DNA of 64,000 nt. Source: Cytobacillus oceanisediminis 2691 (lineage in GTDB: Bacteria > Bacillota > Bacilli > Bacillales > Cytobacillaceae). A program made the translations under genes and the position numbers. Positions within the stretch are counted from its first letter, which is position 1. Each line of letters opens with the position of its first letter. The notes beneath the pieces are model-generated. The model was not told where the DNA came from. It worked only from the letters and a program-made list of their open reading frames with translations, and ran no database searches. Below are positions 52,696 to 61,356 of this stretch, one piece after another. The stretch covers positions 595,501 through 659,500 of the forward strand of contig NZ_CP015506.1 in the NCBI RefSeq assembly GCF_000294775.2, given 5' to 3'.

Positions 52696-52727
52696 AAAGC
52701 TGCCAATCCAGGTGGCTTTTTCTTTTT
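52696..52727 (+). terminator. Intrinsic terminator
   Basis: AGCTGCC (52698-52704) pairs with GGTGGCT (52711-52717), two wobble pairs, then TTTTCTTTTT. Confidence 0.75.
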
Positions 52728-52817
52728 GAATAAACAGGGCAGTGAGCTAAAGAAGGAATTGAAAATAATATGACGAACCTTTCTTATATTTATGAATTTG
52801 TCTTAAAGGAGGCAAAT

Positions 52818-53267
52818 ATGGAGTGGGTTGAAATAAAAGGAAATGATGATATCAAAGGACTTCTAGAGTTATTTGGTTATTTCCACGATAGCTGTTTGAA
52901 AGAGCTGATGATGTGGACTGACAGTTATGTAGATCATAACCGGTCAATGAGTGTTGGACTAGGGCTTGATACCAAAATGCAAATGCTTTTTCATAGACAA
53001 TTTAATAATCCGTCGGCAATAGAAATATTGTTTGAACAAGTAACACATTTTCAACTTAAACCAAGTCCGGAAAATTATGATTCAATCATCTATGATGCCA
53101 CCCTAATACTGAAAGACGGTACCTTATATTGGGCAGACACTTCTGATTGGACACCTAATGACTATAATGGAGAAGTTACTTGGATTTCAGCTAAAAAGGT
53201 TAAATGGCGGGATGCAAGTGATTGGATTGGTAAGGTGAGAAGATACAAATCAGTCATTAAAGAATAG
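52818..53267 (+). CDS. Hypothetical protein (149 aa)
   Basis: AGGAGG precedes ATG 52818 by about six bases; the in-frame ATG 52770 is before it. The protein is soluble and mixed alpha/beta: LLELFGYFHDSCLKELMMWTDSY, SMSVGLGLDTKMQMLFHRQF, DATLILKDGTLYWADTSDW. The pattern recalls small uncharacterised Firmicutes proteins, some of which serve as toxin immunity proteins, but I see no toxin gene nearby. Confidence 0.75.
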   Translation: MEWVEIKGNDDIKGLLELFGYFHDSCLKELMMWTDSYVDHNRSMSVGLGLDTKMQMLFHRQFNNPSAIEILFEQVTHFQLKPSPENYDSIIYDATLILKDGTLYWADTSDWTPNDYNGEVTWISAKKVKWRDASDWIGKVRRYKSVIKE

Positions 53268-53452
53268 TCCTCCATGTTATTCGGCCTTGTTAATCAAAAA
53301 GGTTTTATCATATGGAAATTTGGCGGAAGAATGAAAGGAAGTTATTAGATGAGGACGGGAAAAATACGGGCAATTGTTATTATAGACAGGAACGAAACCG
53401 GCACTTATCCGCAAAAGGGTAAGGGCCCTTTTTCTAAAAGATATGGAAAAAA

Positions 53453-53480
53453 TGAAACCTATATCTAACTCATTCGTCTT
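53453..53480 (+). promoter_or_regulatory. ECF-type autoregulatory promoter
   Basis: TGAAACC (53453-53459) and CGTCTT (53475-53480) with 16 bases between GAAAC and CGTC match the Bacillus ECF promoter consensus. It lies 31 bases before the ECF sigma gene, so that sigma factor probably activates itself. A weak hairpin (AAAAGGG/CCCTTTT, 53413-53432) lies just upstream. Confidence 0.75.
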
Positions 53481-53511
53481 AGCATTAAAGTGAAAATGGG
53501 GTGGGAAGTGT

Positions 53512-54066
53512 GTGAGAAAGGTCAGGGATGAAGGCCCATTAGAAAATCGTGATGCTTGGCTGGAGTTTATTATGGATGAGTATGGTGAACGGCTCACAAA
53601 GCTGGCTTATAACTATGTGAAGGACTGGAAGCTGGCGGAAGATATTGTTCAGGATGTATTCATCGCGTGCTACAGAAATTATGACAAAATCGATGAAGTG
53701 ATCTCCTTTAAATCATGGATTTATCGATTGGCTATTAATAAATCAAAGGATGTCTTGAAGAGTTATGCGTTTCGAAAAGTGTTGATGAATTCAAGCATGT
53801 TTGCTCTTTTTTCATCTAAGGAAATGTCGCCGGAAAAAGATCTGCTGAAGCGCAGCGAGGAAGAATTTCTTTCCTTGTGTGTATTGTCTTTGCCTGTGAA
53901 GTACCGGGAAGTCGTTACGCTTTATTACTATGAAGAATGCTCAATTGAAGAGATCCAAGGAATATTAGGCGTGAACCACAATACGATCAAAACGAGATTG
54001 AGCAGAGGCAGGATGAAGCTGAAAAAAATGATGGAGAGGTGGGGATATAATGGAGAGCAAGCTTAA
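53512..54066 (+). CDS. ECF RNA polymerase sigma factor
   Basis: This 184-residue sigma-70 family factor has region 2 (RLTKLAYNYVKDWKLAEDIVQDVFIACYRN, FKSWIYRLAINKSKDVL) and region 4 (LSLPVKYREVVTLYYYEECSIEEIQGILGVNHNTIKTRLSRGRMKLKKMM split). It resembles SigV/SigX/SigW-type factors. GTG 53512 is the start used here, with GTGGGAAG as a weak site. It overlaps the anti-sigma gene by 17 bases, so the two are coupled. Confidence 0.93.
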   Translation: MRKVRDEGPLENRDAWLEFIMDEYGERLTKLAYNYVKDWKLAEDIVQDVFIACYRNYDKIDEVISFKSWIYRLAINKSKDVLKSYAFRKVLMNSSMFALFSSKEMSPEKDLLKRSEEEFLSLCVLSLPVKYREVVTLYYYEECSIEEIQGILGVNHNTIKTRLSRGRMKLKKMMERWGYNGEQA

Positions 54067-55072
54067 GCAGCTGCGGAGGGCGATGGACTCGACGACTCAC
54101 AAAGGTGGCCACTTTACGGAATTTCAAAAAATGAATATTAGAAAAGCAGTCCATACAGATAGAATAGTGAAGCCAGCCAAACCCAATAAATTCGTTATAT
54201 TCACTATTTCCACTTTTGCCATCTGTCTCTTGGCCTTCTTCGTTTCAACCGAGTTTTTTGTCAGGAACGATCCCGAAAAGATAAATGGAGGCATGAATAA
54301 TGAATGGGAAATACGGCATGAATATAAGGTGAATCAAAATATAAAATTTAGCATATTACCCGATCCTAATCTGAAAGCAGGAACGCCTTATGGCTATATT
54401 TTTAGTTTCGCAGAGCCTTTTGATACTTATAAAGGAAAAGAACTTTCCATTTCTGCCCTTCATAAAGAAACTGGTGAAAGAATACAAGTTTTGCCTCATC
54501 AAGAAATAACAGAACCATCATCCGGCTACCCAAGTTTGCAGCGTTTTACAACCACATTTACAGTTCCTTACGAAGGCTTGTGGAAGTATGAAGTGTACCT
54601 GGATGGCAAAGCCTATGGGGATGTAGTTGTCAGTGTGGCTGAAAAAGCAAAAGACGCCCCTATTACTTTCCCAGAGGACATACCAGATTTTGTTCAAGAG
54701 AGCGATTTTGACACTATTGATTGGGAGAGAAAAGCTGTGGAGTTCGGTGACAGGGGCATTATCGGAAATGAAAACAAGTCCGGTGTGATAGGCGCTGGCA
54801 TGCCAAGTCTAAACGGCCAAAAGTGGATGTGGCATCTTTGGGGAGTTGAAGATGCAGATCTGACGATTGTTGGATTTCATAAAGAATCGCAAACTGTCCA
54901 TCAAATTTTAACGAATGGAATGGGATGGACCATCCATGCTTACGGTCCAAACAACGGGGCAGATGCGCATACACCATCATCTGTTAAAATTCCTAAAAAG
55001 GGAGAATGGGCCATTTTGCTTTATGTGGATGGGGAGTTATTCGATCAATTGATTTACGATATAAAGGAATGA
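54050..55072 (+). CDS. Anti-sigma factor with extracellular DUF4871-like domain
   Basis: This 340-residue protein has a short cytoplasmic N-terminus (about 1-45, KLKQLRRAMDSTTHKGGHFTEF), a membrane helix (FVIFTISTFAICLLAFFVSTEFF) and a large outside domain of about 265 residues. The latter has an Ig-like part (PYEGLWKYEVYLDGKAYGD) and a DUF4871-like part (GQKWMWHLWG, SVKIPKKGEWAILLYVDGELFDQL). It should hold the ECF factor at the membrane until an envelope signal is met. It overlaps the sigma gene. The anti-sigma role is inferred from position and topology. Confidence 0.8.
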   Translation: MESKLKQLRRAMDSTTHKGGHFTEFQKMNIRKAVHTDRIVKPAKPNKFVIFTISTFAICLLAFFVSTEFFVRNDPEKINGGMNNEWEIRHEYKVNQNIKFSILPDPNLKAGTPYGYIFSFAEPFDTYKGKELSISALHKETGERIQVLPHQEITEPSSGYPSLQRFTTTFTVPYEGLWKYEVYLDGKAYGDVVVSVAEKAKDAPITFPEDIPDFVQESDFDTIDWERKAVEFGDRGIIGNENKSGVIGAGMPSLNGQKWMWHLWGVEDADLTIVGFHKESQTVHQILTNGMGWTIHAYGPNNGADAHTPSSVKIPKKGEWAILLYVDGELFDQLIYDIKE

Positions 55073-55143
55073 TTATGCTTTATGATCTTTTCTTCGCAAA
55101 GATTTGAAAGTTTTATTTTATACGAGTTTATTGGAGGTCTTAT

Positions 55144-55566
55144 ATGAAACCGCGGATTTCAGTTATTACATTAGGTGTAGATGATCTAGAAAGGTCCTTA
55201 CATTTCTATGAAAAGGGTCTTGGACTTCCAACACAGGGGATAGTAGGGAGAGAATTCGAGCATGGTGCTGTGGCGTTTTTTGATTTGCAATCAGGGTTAA
55301 AACTGGCACTTTGGAAACGTAAAGATATTGCTCATGATACAAGCATGAACCAGACAGCGATTAGCCCAACTGAATTTACGATTGGGCATAATGTTGGGAG
55401 TAAAGAAGAGGTAGATACGGTAATGAAACAGGCTGAGAGTGCAGGGGCTGTTATTGCGGTTCAAGCTCACGACACCTTTTGGGGTGGATATTCTGGATAC
55501 TTCCAAGACCCAGATGGACATTTGTGGGAAGTAGTTTGGAATCCTGCTTGGGAACTTACAGAATAA
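55144..55566 (+). CDS. VOC-family (glyoxalase-like) protein
   Basis: This 140-residue vicinal-oxygen-chelate protein has two beta-alpha-beta halves: VITLGVDDLERSLHFYEKGLGLPTQG and FQDPDGHLWEVVWNP. His/Glu metal-ligand positions are only partly visible. Members include glyoxalases and fosfomycin or bleomycin resistance proteins; the substrate is unknown. GGAGGTCTTAT precedes ATG. Confidence 0.9.
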   Translation: MKPRISVITLGVDDLERSLHFYEKGLGLPTQGIVGREFEHGAVAFFDLQSGLKLALWKRKDIAHDTSMNQTAISPTEFTIGHNVGSKEEVDTVMKQAESAGAVIAVQAHDTFWGGYSGYFQDPDGHLWEVVWNPAWELTE

Positions 55567-55601
55567 GTCCATTGCAATGTCTTTATCAACAAATAGGTAC
55601 A

Positions 55602-55643
55602 AGAGCTGAAGATCCAGTATGTGGATCGGCTGCTCTTTTTTTC
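55602..55643 (+). terminator. Intrinsic terminator after VOC gene
   Basis: AGAGC (55602-55606) plus GATCC pairs with GGATC plus GCTCT (55632-55636) around an internal loop, then seven T. Confidence 0.75.
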
Positions 55644-55654
55644 ATCCAGGCCTC

Positions 55655-56188
55655 TTATTCTGAAAAAGCTTTTGAATAATGGACAACACCGGCAGCTTTT
55701 TCAAGAGCATTCTCCGTCAATTCCAGAGCCATGAACACTTCGTCAGGAACTTCAAACGGGGCCTGGATATTCCAAAGGCTGGCTGGCTTAAAGCCGAACT
55801 TTGGATAGTAATCTTTATGACCTAGAACGATTACGGATTGAAATCCGCCCTCTTTTGCCTTGTTAAGTGCAGAACGAATCAATTGACTGCCGATGCCTTT
55901 TCCTTGATAACCGGGAGCAACCGAAACGGGGGCAAGTGCCAGAGAATCTGCAGCCTTCTCGCCATCAGCTATGGTGATTTTTGATAAAAGTATGTGACCC
56001 ACAACCTCCTTAGCCTGAGTTAAAGCTACTAAAGAAAGCTCCGGAATAAAAGCATCTGAATTTCTAATCCTTTTAACAAGGAAATGTTCTGTCTTGTCGC
56101 TGTATTCTTCATTTAAAAAAGCTTCTCTGATCATTTCTTCCGTCGAATGATAGTCTGCAGGGAATTCCTGCCGAATTAAAATATCCAT
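55655..56188 (-). CDS. GNAT N-acetyltransferase (YhbS-like)
   Basis: This 177-residue protein has IRQEFPADYHSTEEMIREAF, acetyl-CoA loop VAPGYQGKGIGSQLIRSALN and VIVLGHKDYYPKFGFKPAS, the pattern of YhbS-like GNATs. The last segment VFMALELTENALEKAAGVVHYSKAF is typical. Substrate unknown. Convergent with the VOC gene. Confidence 0.9.
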   Translation of the reverse strand: MDILIRQEFPADYHSTEEMIREAFLNEEYSDKTEHFLVKRIRNSDAFIPELSLVALTQAKEVVGHILLSKITIADGEKAADSLALAPVSVAPGYQGKGIGSQLIRSALNKAKEGGFQSVIVLGHKDYYPKFGFKPASLWNIQAPFEVPDEVFMALELTENALEKAAGVVHYSKAFSE

Positions 56189-56444
56189 TTATAATCTCCC
56201 GTTCTTATTTATATAGTTCGATATAAATGGCACTTTCTCATGCATGCAGCCATGAAGAACGTGTTACTCCTCCAGCTCTAAACATAAGTTCAACAAACAA
56301 AAAACCTCCAATTTGGGATGATTTCATTTTATAAAGTTATGCTGCAGTGGTCAACTTCCTTTCGAATGCGCCTATCTGCCGTATAATCTCCACCTGAGAC
56401 CGAAAAGATAAGAACAACCAACCAACCAACGGGAGGAGTAAAAT

Positions 56445-57170
56445 ATGGGAGAATTTTTTTATCATTGTCTTCTTATTTTAGGAAGAATTATTACCATTCT
56501 GCCTCTATTTCTTTTTATTACTCTTTATATGGGGAGACGTTCGATTGGGGAGCTTCCAATCTTCGACTACCTGGTGATTCTTACACTGGGTGCAGTGGCT
56601 GGGGCGGATATAGCAGATCCGTCTATCAGGCATCTGGAAACAGGCTTTGCCATTATTGCCATAGGCGTCTTTCAGCGAATCATTGGGAAAGTAAAAATAT
56701 CGAACAGAAAGATTGGAAAAATGATTACTTTCGAACCGGTGATTGTAATTAATAAGGGTAAATTGCTTCGTGCCAATTTAAAGCGGACTAATTATTCAAT
56801 CGACAACATTCTTCAAATGCTGAGGGAGAAAAATATTTTCGATGTCCAAAATGTAGAATTGGGAGTACTGGAAGGGAGCGGTATGCTAAGTGTTCAATTG
56901 AAACCTTCAATGATGCCTGTTACCCTGGGAGATTTAAAAATTACTGAACACTCCGATCAAATTGCCTTTCCAGTAGTCGTTGAAGGAGAAGTTTACACCA
57001 CGGTCCTTAATCAGTTGGGCTTGGATAGAGCCTGGCTTGAACGGGAATTGGCCAGAATGGGCGTCTCTATGTTCGGGGATATATTTTTTGCCTCCATCAA
57101 CTCTAAGAAAGAGCTTCATATTTCCATGAAAAATGAACAAGCAGAATCCATACCACCTTTGAATCATTAA
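56445..57170 (+). CDS. DUF421 (YetF-like) membrane protein
   Basis: This 241-residue protein has three N-terminal helices (LLILGRIITILPLFLFITLYMG, FDYLVILTLGAVAGADIAD, FAIIAIGVFQRIIG) and a cytoplasmic domain with the DUF421 signature RRSIGELPIFDYLVI and NLKRTNYSIDNILQMLREKNIFDVQNVELGVLE. The family (YetF, YdfR, YkjA) occurs in spore-forming bacteria; role unclear, with spore membrane proteins among its relatives. GGGAGGAG precedes ATG. Confidence 0.9.
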   Translation: MGEFFYHCLLILGRIITILPLFLFITLYMGRRSIGELPIFDYLVILTLGAVAGADIADPSIRHLETGFAIIAIGVFQRIIGKVKISNRKIGKMITFEPVIVINKGKLLRANLKRTNYSIDNILQMLREKNIFDVQNVELGVLEGSGMLSVQLKPSMMPVTLGDLKITEHSDQIAFPVVVEGEVYTTVLNQLGLDRAWLERELARMGVSMFGDIFFASINSKKELHISMKNEQAESIPPLNH

Positions 57171-57291
57171 CTATCCATCTTGGAAAACCTGTTTCAGCAC
57201 ACCGTGAAAAGTCAGGGAACCTCCTATAAAGGAAATATTTTCTTTTGTATTGAATATGTAAGGGAGTGAGCTTAATAAAGAGGTGACTTCG

Positions 57292-57891
57292 GTGCTTTTT
57301 CATTATCATTTTTGGACTCCGCATGTAGAAGAGACAGAGAGGTTTTATACAAATAATGGATTTCGGATATATCAGCGTATCGGAAAATACCAGGGGGATT
57401 TCCAGAACTTTGATCCTCCATTGGTATGGGATGACTTTCGGGAAAAAGATATCCTTTTTCGGATAATTGAAGCAAGAAAAGGGTGCATAAATGTCACTTT
57501 TGGATATGGAAAGAAGAGTATATTTGACCATATAGGCTTTTGGGTAAATGAAAAAGAACAAGAGTTTATATGTCAAAATGCAGTTAATTTGAATTGGAAT
57601 GTTGATAGGGGGGAACGAAGAACGTTTATTACAACCCCTTATTCTTTTAGGATCGAACTTCAGACAAACAAAGATTTAGTAGATTCGGTGACTGATAACA
57701 TAAAAATAGGGGAATTAAGATTAGAAATAATGAAAAAAGGGTTAGAAGGTGACCTTTCCATTTTGTTTGGGAAGCCTGTCAATTCTATTAAGTCAATAAT
57801 TGGTGAGACAGTTACAATCAGGGAAGCTGTTATAAAGGATTTCTCATCAAACCCATTAGTGGATCCTAATGGTGTAAGGATTTTGAATTAG
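57292..57891 (+). CDS. VOC-like protein (199 aa)
   Basis: GTG 57292 follows AAAGAGGTGA. The N-terminal half reads FHYHFWTPHVEETERFYTNNGFRIYQRIG and CINVTFGYGKKSIFDHIGFWVNEKEQ, a glyoxalase-like beta-alpha fold, and the rest (VTDNIKIGELRLEIMKKGLE) resembles other half-VOC proteins. Metal ligands are not clear. The GTG at 57283 is in the ribosome site. Function unknown. Confidence 0.75.
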   Translation: MLFHYHFWTPHVEETERFYTNNGFRIYQRIGKYQGDFQNFDPPLVWDDFREKDILFRIIEARKGCINVTFGYGKKSIFDHIGFWVNEKEQEFICQNAVNLNWNVDRGERRTFITTPYSFRIELQTNKDLVDSVTDNIKIGELRLEIMKKGLEGDLSILFGKPVNSIKSIIGETVTIREAVIKDFSSNPLVDPNGVRILN

Positions 57892-57923
57892 TTTTTGGAT
57901 TAACTGTGTAAGAGGGAGAATTT

Positions 57924-58151
57924 ATGAGATTCCATTGGTTTCTAGTGTTATTTTGCACCTGGGTTATAGTATCTTTTCTATTTCCCGAACCAAGCTGGTG
58001 GTCTATCTTCTCATCGGATCGTTCAACGCACGCCCTTTTAATAGAGCAATTTTCTATAGTTAAAGTATTTTTCATTATTACTTTCTTAGGATTAGCTTAC
58101 CTATTGCTTTTATATTTCAAAAACGCAGGTAAAAGCTTTTCATGCGAGTAA
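57924..58151 (+). CDS. Small two-helix membrane protein (75 aa)
   Basis: AGAGGGAGAATTT precedes ATG. Helices are FHWFLVLFCTWVIVSFLF and SIVKVFFIITFLGLAYLLLLYF, with a Trp/Ser-rich loop between. No family recognised. It is 32 bases after the VOC-like gene, perhaps in one operon. Confidence 0.65.
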   Translation: MRFHWFLVLFCTWVIVSFLFPEPSWWSIFSSDRSTHALLIEQFSIVKVFFIITFLGLAYLLLLYFKNAGKSFSCE

Positions 58152-58198
58152 GTGCTGATAAAAAGAATACTTGATGATTTAATATAGGGGGAAACACG

Positions 58199-58411
58199 AT
58201 GGGCAGAACAGTTACTTTCTCATTTAGCAGTGCCCGGTATGAGGGGGCTAAGGCGACAGAGACATTCACTTTTGAGAAATTAGGCCTTGAAGCGAGTCTG
58301 GATGATATGGCCTTGGAAAAAGAATTAGACGAAATCTTTCATGCTTGGGTTTGGGATAAACTCAATATTTCTTATAGTATAGTAACTGCAAAAGAAAAAG
58401 ATAGGTTGTGA
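58199..58411 (+). CDS. Small soluble protein (70 aa)
   Basis: AGGGGGAAACACG precedes ATG. The product is mixed: TVTFSFSSARYEGAKATETFTF forms two strands, then KLGLEASLDDMALEKELDEIFHAWVWDKL a helix. No family recognised; the ribosome site and composition support a real gene. Confidence 0.7.
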   Translation: MGRTVTFSFSSARYEGAKATETFTFEKLGLEASLDDMALEKELDEIFHAWVWDKLNISYSIVTAKEKDRL

Positions 58412-58602
58412 TGATTTCTGGTATATCAGTTATACGATAAAAAGAATTAAGCCCCCATCTTTGTTCTTTCTTGAACTTTGTGTGACGATCGCTAAATTAC
58501 CACCTGATTTTAGTATCAGGTATTATATTTATCACTATTCAATTAACCCCATTCACACAATAATGGAGAAGAAATAATTCGACGATGAAATGGGGTATTC
58601 TT

Positions 58603-59556
58603 TTGAGATTTCCGCAATTAAGAATTGGTCATATGAAGCCTGAATTTCCAATCATGCAAGGTGGTATGGGCGTAGGTATTTCTTTAAGTGGTCTGTCGTC
58701 AGCTGTTGCGAATGCCGGGGGGATTGGAACTATTTCTGGAACAGGAATTAGCATCGAAGATTTAAGATTGCATATAAGAAAGGCTAAGGCATCTATCAAG
58801 GGTGAGGGCTATATTGGGGTGAATGTTCTTTTTGCCATGAATGATTTTGCTGAAAAAATGAAAACAGCTATTGAGGAAAAGGTTGATTTCATTATTTCAG
58901 GTGCTGGAATATCAAGAGATATGTACAGCTGGGGCAGAGAATCTGGTATACCGGTCATCTCGATTGTGTCATCTGCAAGGCTCGCCAAAATGTCAGAACG
59001 GCTTGGTGCTTCTGCCGTTGTTGTAGAGGGCAATGAAGCGGGAGGACATTTAGGGACCAAAAGACCACTATTCAATATTTTACAGGAAGTCGTGGAAGCA
59101 GTTAAGATTCCTGTCATTGCTGCTGGAGGAATCATGACAGGAAGAGATATCGCTCATGCCATTCGTATCGGTGCCTCGGGTGTTCAGATGGGAACAAGAT
59201 TTGTTGCAAGCCGCGAATGTGATGCACCATTATCTTTTAAAGAAAAGTACGTCCGGGCCAAACAGGAAGATATCGTCATGGTGAAAACCACCGTAGGGCT
59301 GGAAGGCCGTGCCATTAAGAACCACTTTACAGAGCAGATAGCTGACAATAAAAAGGTGAAAATAAAGAACTGTATCGATTGCCTGAAAAACTGCTCTTAT
59401 CGCTTTTGTACAATGGATTCCTTGATAACTTCCATGGATGGGGACTGCGAGAATGGCCTTGTATTTGCGGGGGCAAGAGTCCATGAAATTAAAGAAATAC
59501 TGCCTGTTCAGACGATCATCAATAACCTTAAAGCTGAATATGAAGCTTTTGTTTAA
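58603..59556 (+). CDS. Nitronate monooxygenase-like FMN oxidoreductase
   Basis: This 317-residue TIM-barrel flavoprotein of the 2-nitropropane dioxygenase/FabK group has FPIMQGGMGVGISL, GYIGVNVLFAMNDF, GAGISRDMYSWGRESG, VVVEGNEAGGHLGTKRP (catalytic His) and AGGIMTGRDIAHAIRIGASGVQMGTRF. The C-terminus carries four Cys (CIDCLKNCSYRFC), typical of one subgroup. TTG 58603 fits the family start and follows AATGGGG; ATG 58585 lacks a site. It may act on nitronates or as an enoyl reductase-like enzyme. Sure of family. Confidence 0.9.
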   Translation: MRFPQLRIGHMKPEFPIMQGGMGVGISLSGLSSAVANAGGIGTISGTGISIEDLRLHIRKAKASIKGEGYIGVNVLFAMNDFAEKMKTAIEEKVDFIISGAGISRDMYSWGRESGIPVISIVSSARLAKMSERLGASAVVVEGNEAGGHLGTKRPLFNILQEVVEAVKIPVIAAGGIMTGRDIAHAIRIGASGVQMGTRFVASRECDAPLSFKEKYVRAKQEDIVMVKTTVGLEGRAIKNHFTEQIADNKKVKIKNCIDCLKNCSYRFCTMDSLITSMDGDCENGLVFAGARVHEIKEILPVQTIINNLKAEYEAFV

Positions 59557-59733
59557 TTTCATAATGGTGCATTTTTAAAGTCTAGCTGCCGTATAGGCGG
59601 CTTTTCTGATTAATAGGGGTGTTAGATGTGAAGGAATAAAACATTTAAATATAGAATAATTTTTCTTATGGAATAAGGTGTAAAAATGGATCGGTGAATG
59701 GGAGAAGAAATATGGAGAAAAAGGGTCATAATC

Positions 59734-60327
59734 ATGATAAGACAGAGTAATTCTAATTCTTTAATCCTCGTAATCCACGAAATCTATGGAATTAATCAAC
59801 ATATAAAGAGTTTTTGCGAATTATTATCAAAGCAGGGTTTTGATGTGACATGCCCCCATTTATTAGAGCGAGAGATACCTTTTGAATATTCTCATGAGGA
59901 AGCCGCTTATCGCCATTTTATGGAACATGCAGGTTTCGACAGAGCTGCCCAAAAAATAAAAGATCTATTATTGGATGTTAAAGATGAATACGAAAAAATA
60001 TATATCATTGGATTTAGTATAGGTGCAACTGTTGCCTGGCTGTGCAGTGAGGGAGATTGTGTTGATGGTATAGTGGGATACTACGGCTCAAGGATCAGGG
60101 ACTATTTAGAGTTAACACCCCAGTGTCCCATAATGCTATTCTTTCCACAAGAAGAGCAGTCTTTTAATGTTGATGAGTTACTATTAGCTTTAGAAAAAAA
60201 GAAAATTAAAGTACATAAATTTAAAGGGAAACATGGATTCAGTGATCCATATTCCTCCAGATATGATGCAGAATCAGAACAAGAAGCATTTAGCAAAGCC
60301 ATGGATTTTTTATTGCATATTGATTGA
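59734..60327 (+). CDS. Dienelactone hydrolase-family protein
   Basis: This 197-residue alpha/beta hydrolase has LVIHEIYGINQHIKSF (family Glu), nucleophile elbow IGFSIGATVAWLC (Ser where true dienelactone hydrolases have Cys), Asp region and His in FKGKHGFSDPYSSRY. The Ser suggests a general esterase activity. ATG 59734 follows AAAGGG; ATG 59698 has no site. Single gene. An AT-rich stretch with a possible remnant (DLAGIACVAIIVFGAGGAKC, about 60430-60500) follows. Confidence 0.85.
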   Translation: MIRQSNSNSLILVIHEIYGINQHIKSFCELLSKQGFDVTCPHLLEREIPFEYSHEEAAYRHFMEHAGFDRAAQKIKDLLLDVKDEYEKIYIIGFSIGATVAWLCSEGDCVDGIVGYYGSRIRDYLELTPQCPIMLFFPQEEQSFNVDELLLALEKKKIKVHKFKGKHGFSDPYSSRYDAESEQEAFSKAMDFLLHID

Positions 60328-60560
60328 GGTATTATTATGAAGCTAACCGTGAGTGTTATCACCTTGAATTTTAATAAAAGTTTACAAGCCCGTTCAATTT
60401 TCTTAATACAAGGATGCTAATTTAGATTTAGCGGGGATAGCATGTGTGGCTATCATTGTATTTGGCGCAGGCGGAGCCAAATGCCTTTTTTGTTTTGCTT
60501 ATATTCAATTTATAAAATTTACTGTCTATTATTTAGCCTCTATAAAGGATCAAGTGGGAA

Positions 60561-60955
60561 ATGTCCATTATTTTGAGGAGAAAGATCTTAACATCCATTC
60601 TTAGCAGTGTGTTATTTGTACTGATTTTTTCAGTGCCAACAGTCTTTGATATGAATGCATTTGTTAATTTATATTATTTAAATCTTATGTTTGTCGCTGC
60701 CTATGGAGTAATCACTTCGATGTTCAGTGATTGGTTGAGCAAGAAGATTTTCATTGCAAACACTAATCGTGAAATTGCCTCCTTTTTATTCTATTTGGTT
60801 CAGTATTAAAAGAACTTAGTCTTGTTTCTGCTGTCTCTTTTTTCATCATTGACCGTGTACTGACAAAAGCAGAAATAAGGTGGTGGTCAGTAAATACAGC
60901 ATTATCCGTGATAGTCCTTATATTTATTATTGCTATTAATATTGATTTCCCATAA
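60561..60955 (+). pseudogene. Polytopic small membrane protein gene, frameshifted
   Basis: ATG 60561 opens a hydrophobic frame (ILSSVLFVLIFSVPTVFDM, YYLNLMFVAAYGVITSMFSDW, NTNREIASFLFYL) that stops at 60807. The next frame from 60797 continues GSVLKELSLVSAVSFFIIDR, VLTKAEIRWWSVNTALSVIV and LIFIIAINIDFP to TAA 60953. One extra base near TTTGG would give a single protein of about 131 residues with four helices. Ribosome site weak (AGTGGGAA). No family recognised. Confidence 0.65.
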
Positions 60956-60965
60956 CAAGTCCTAG

Positions 60966-60998
60966 AGCTGAAAATTCATTGAATTTCAGCTTTTTTTG
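60966..60998 (+). terminator. Intrinsic terminator
   Basis: AGCTGAAA(A)TTC pairs with GAATTTCAGCT, followed by seven T. Confidence 0.85.
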
Positions 60999-61087
60999 GT
61001 GTGTTAAAGAGGCCATTTAGTTTACTGCCGGGAAAACTTAACTATTTACAAAAAATATCTTGAAATAATATAATGATATAGTGATTT

Positions 61088-61225
61088 ATGCTTAATCTTA
61101 TTTTAAGAACGGGGGACCCATTATTTACAGCGGAGTTTCCGCTTGGGGTGAATCCTACTATGGAAGGGCTTACTGTTTCCGCAGTCCTAACCCGAAAGCT
61201 AACCTCGTCAGCGTTTAAGGAAACA
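61088..61225 (+). promoter_or_regulatory. c-di-AMP riboswitch (ydaO/yuaA motif)
   Basis: The segment contains the motif landmarks in order: GGGGGACCC, GGGGTGAATCC, AAGGGC, TCCGCAGTCC, AACCCGAAAGCTAACCTCG and the closing pairing CTTAA (61091-61095) with TTAAG (61215-61219). These match the ydaO/yuaA riboswitch that binds cyclic di-AMP and switches transcription off when it is bound. A terminator follows at 61252-61284 and then the symporter gene. The sequence match is strong and direct. Confidence 0.9.
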
Positions 61226-61251
61226 TAAGAGAATATGAAATAGTGTGAATT

Positions 61252-61284
61252 GACAAAACCAGCATTTTTGTCGATTTTCTTTTT
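61252..61284 (+). terminator. Riboswitch expression-platform terminator
   Basis: GACAAAA (61252-61258) pairs with TTTTGTC (61266-61272), then GATTTTCTTTTTT. It lies about 75 bases before the symporter start. Confidence 0.85.
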
Positions 61285-61356
61285 TATCAGGATCTCATCT
61301 TTGTTTCCCTTGCCTGCGCAGCACGTATAAAACTAAACAAGAAGGTAGGGTAATTG

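Noticed and set aside
60407..60540. Short hydrophobic frame (DLAGIACVAIIVFGAGGAKC)
   Set aside because: No start codon or ribosome site; too short and AT-rich around it to call a gene.
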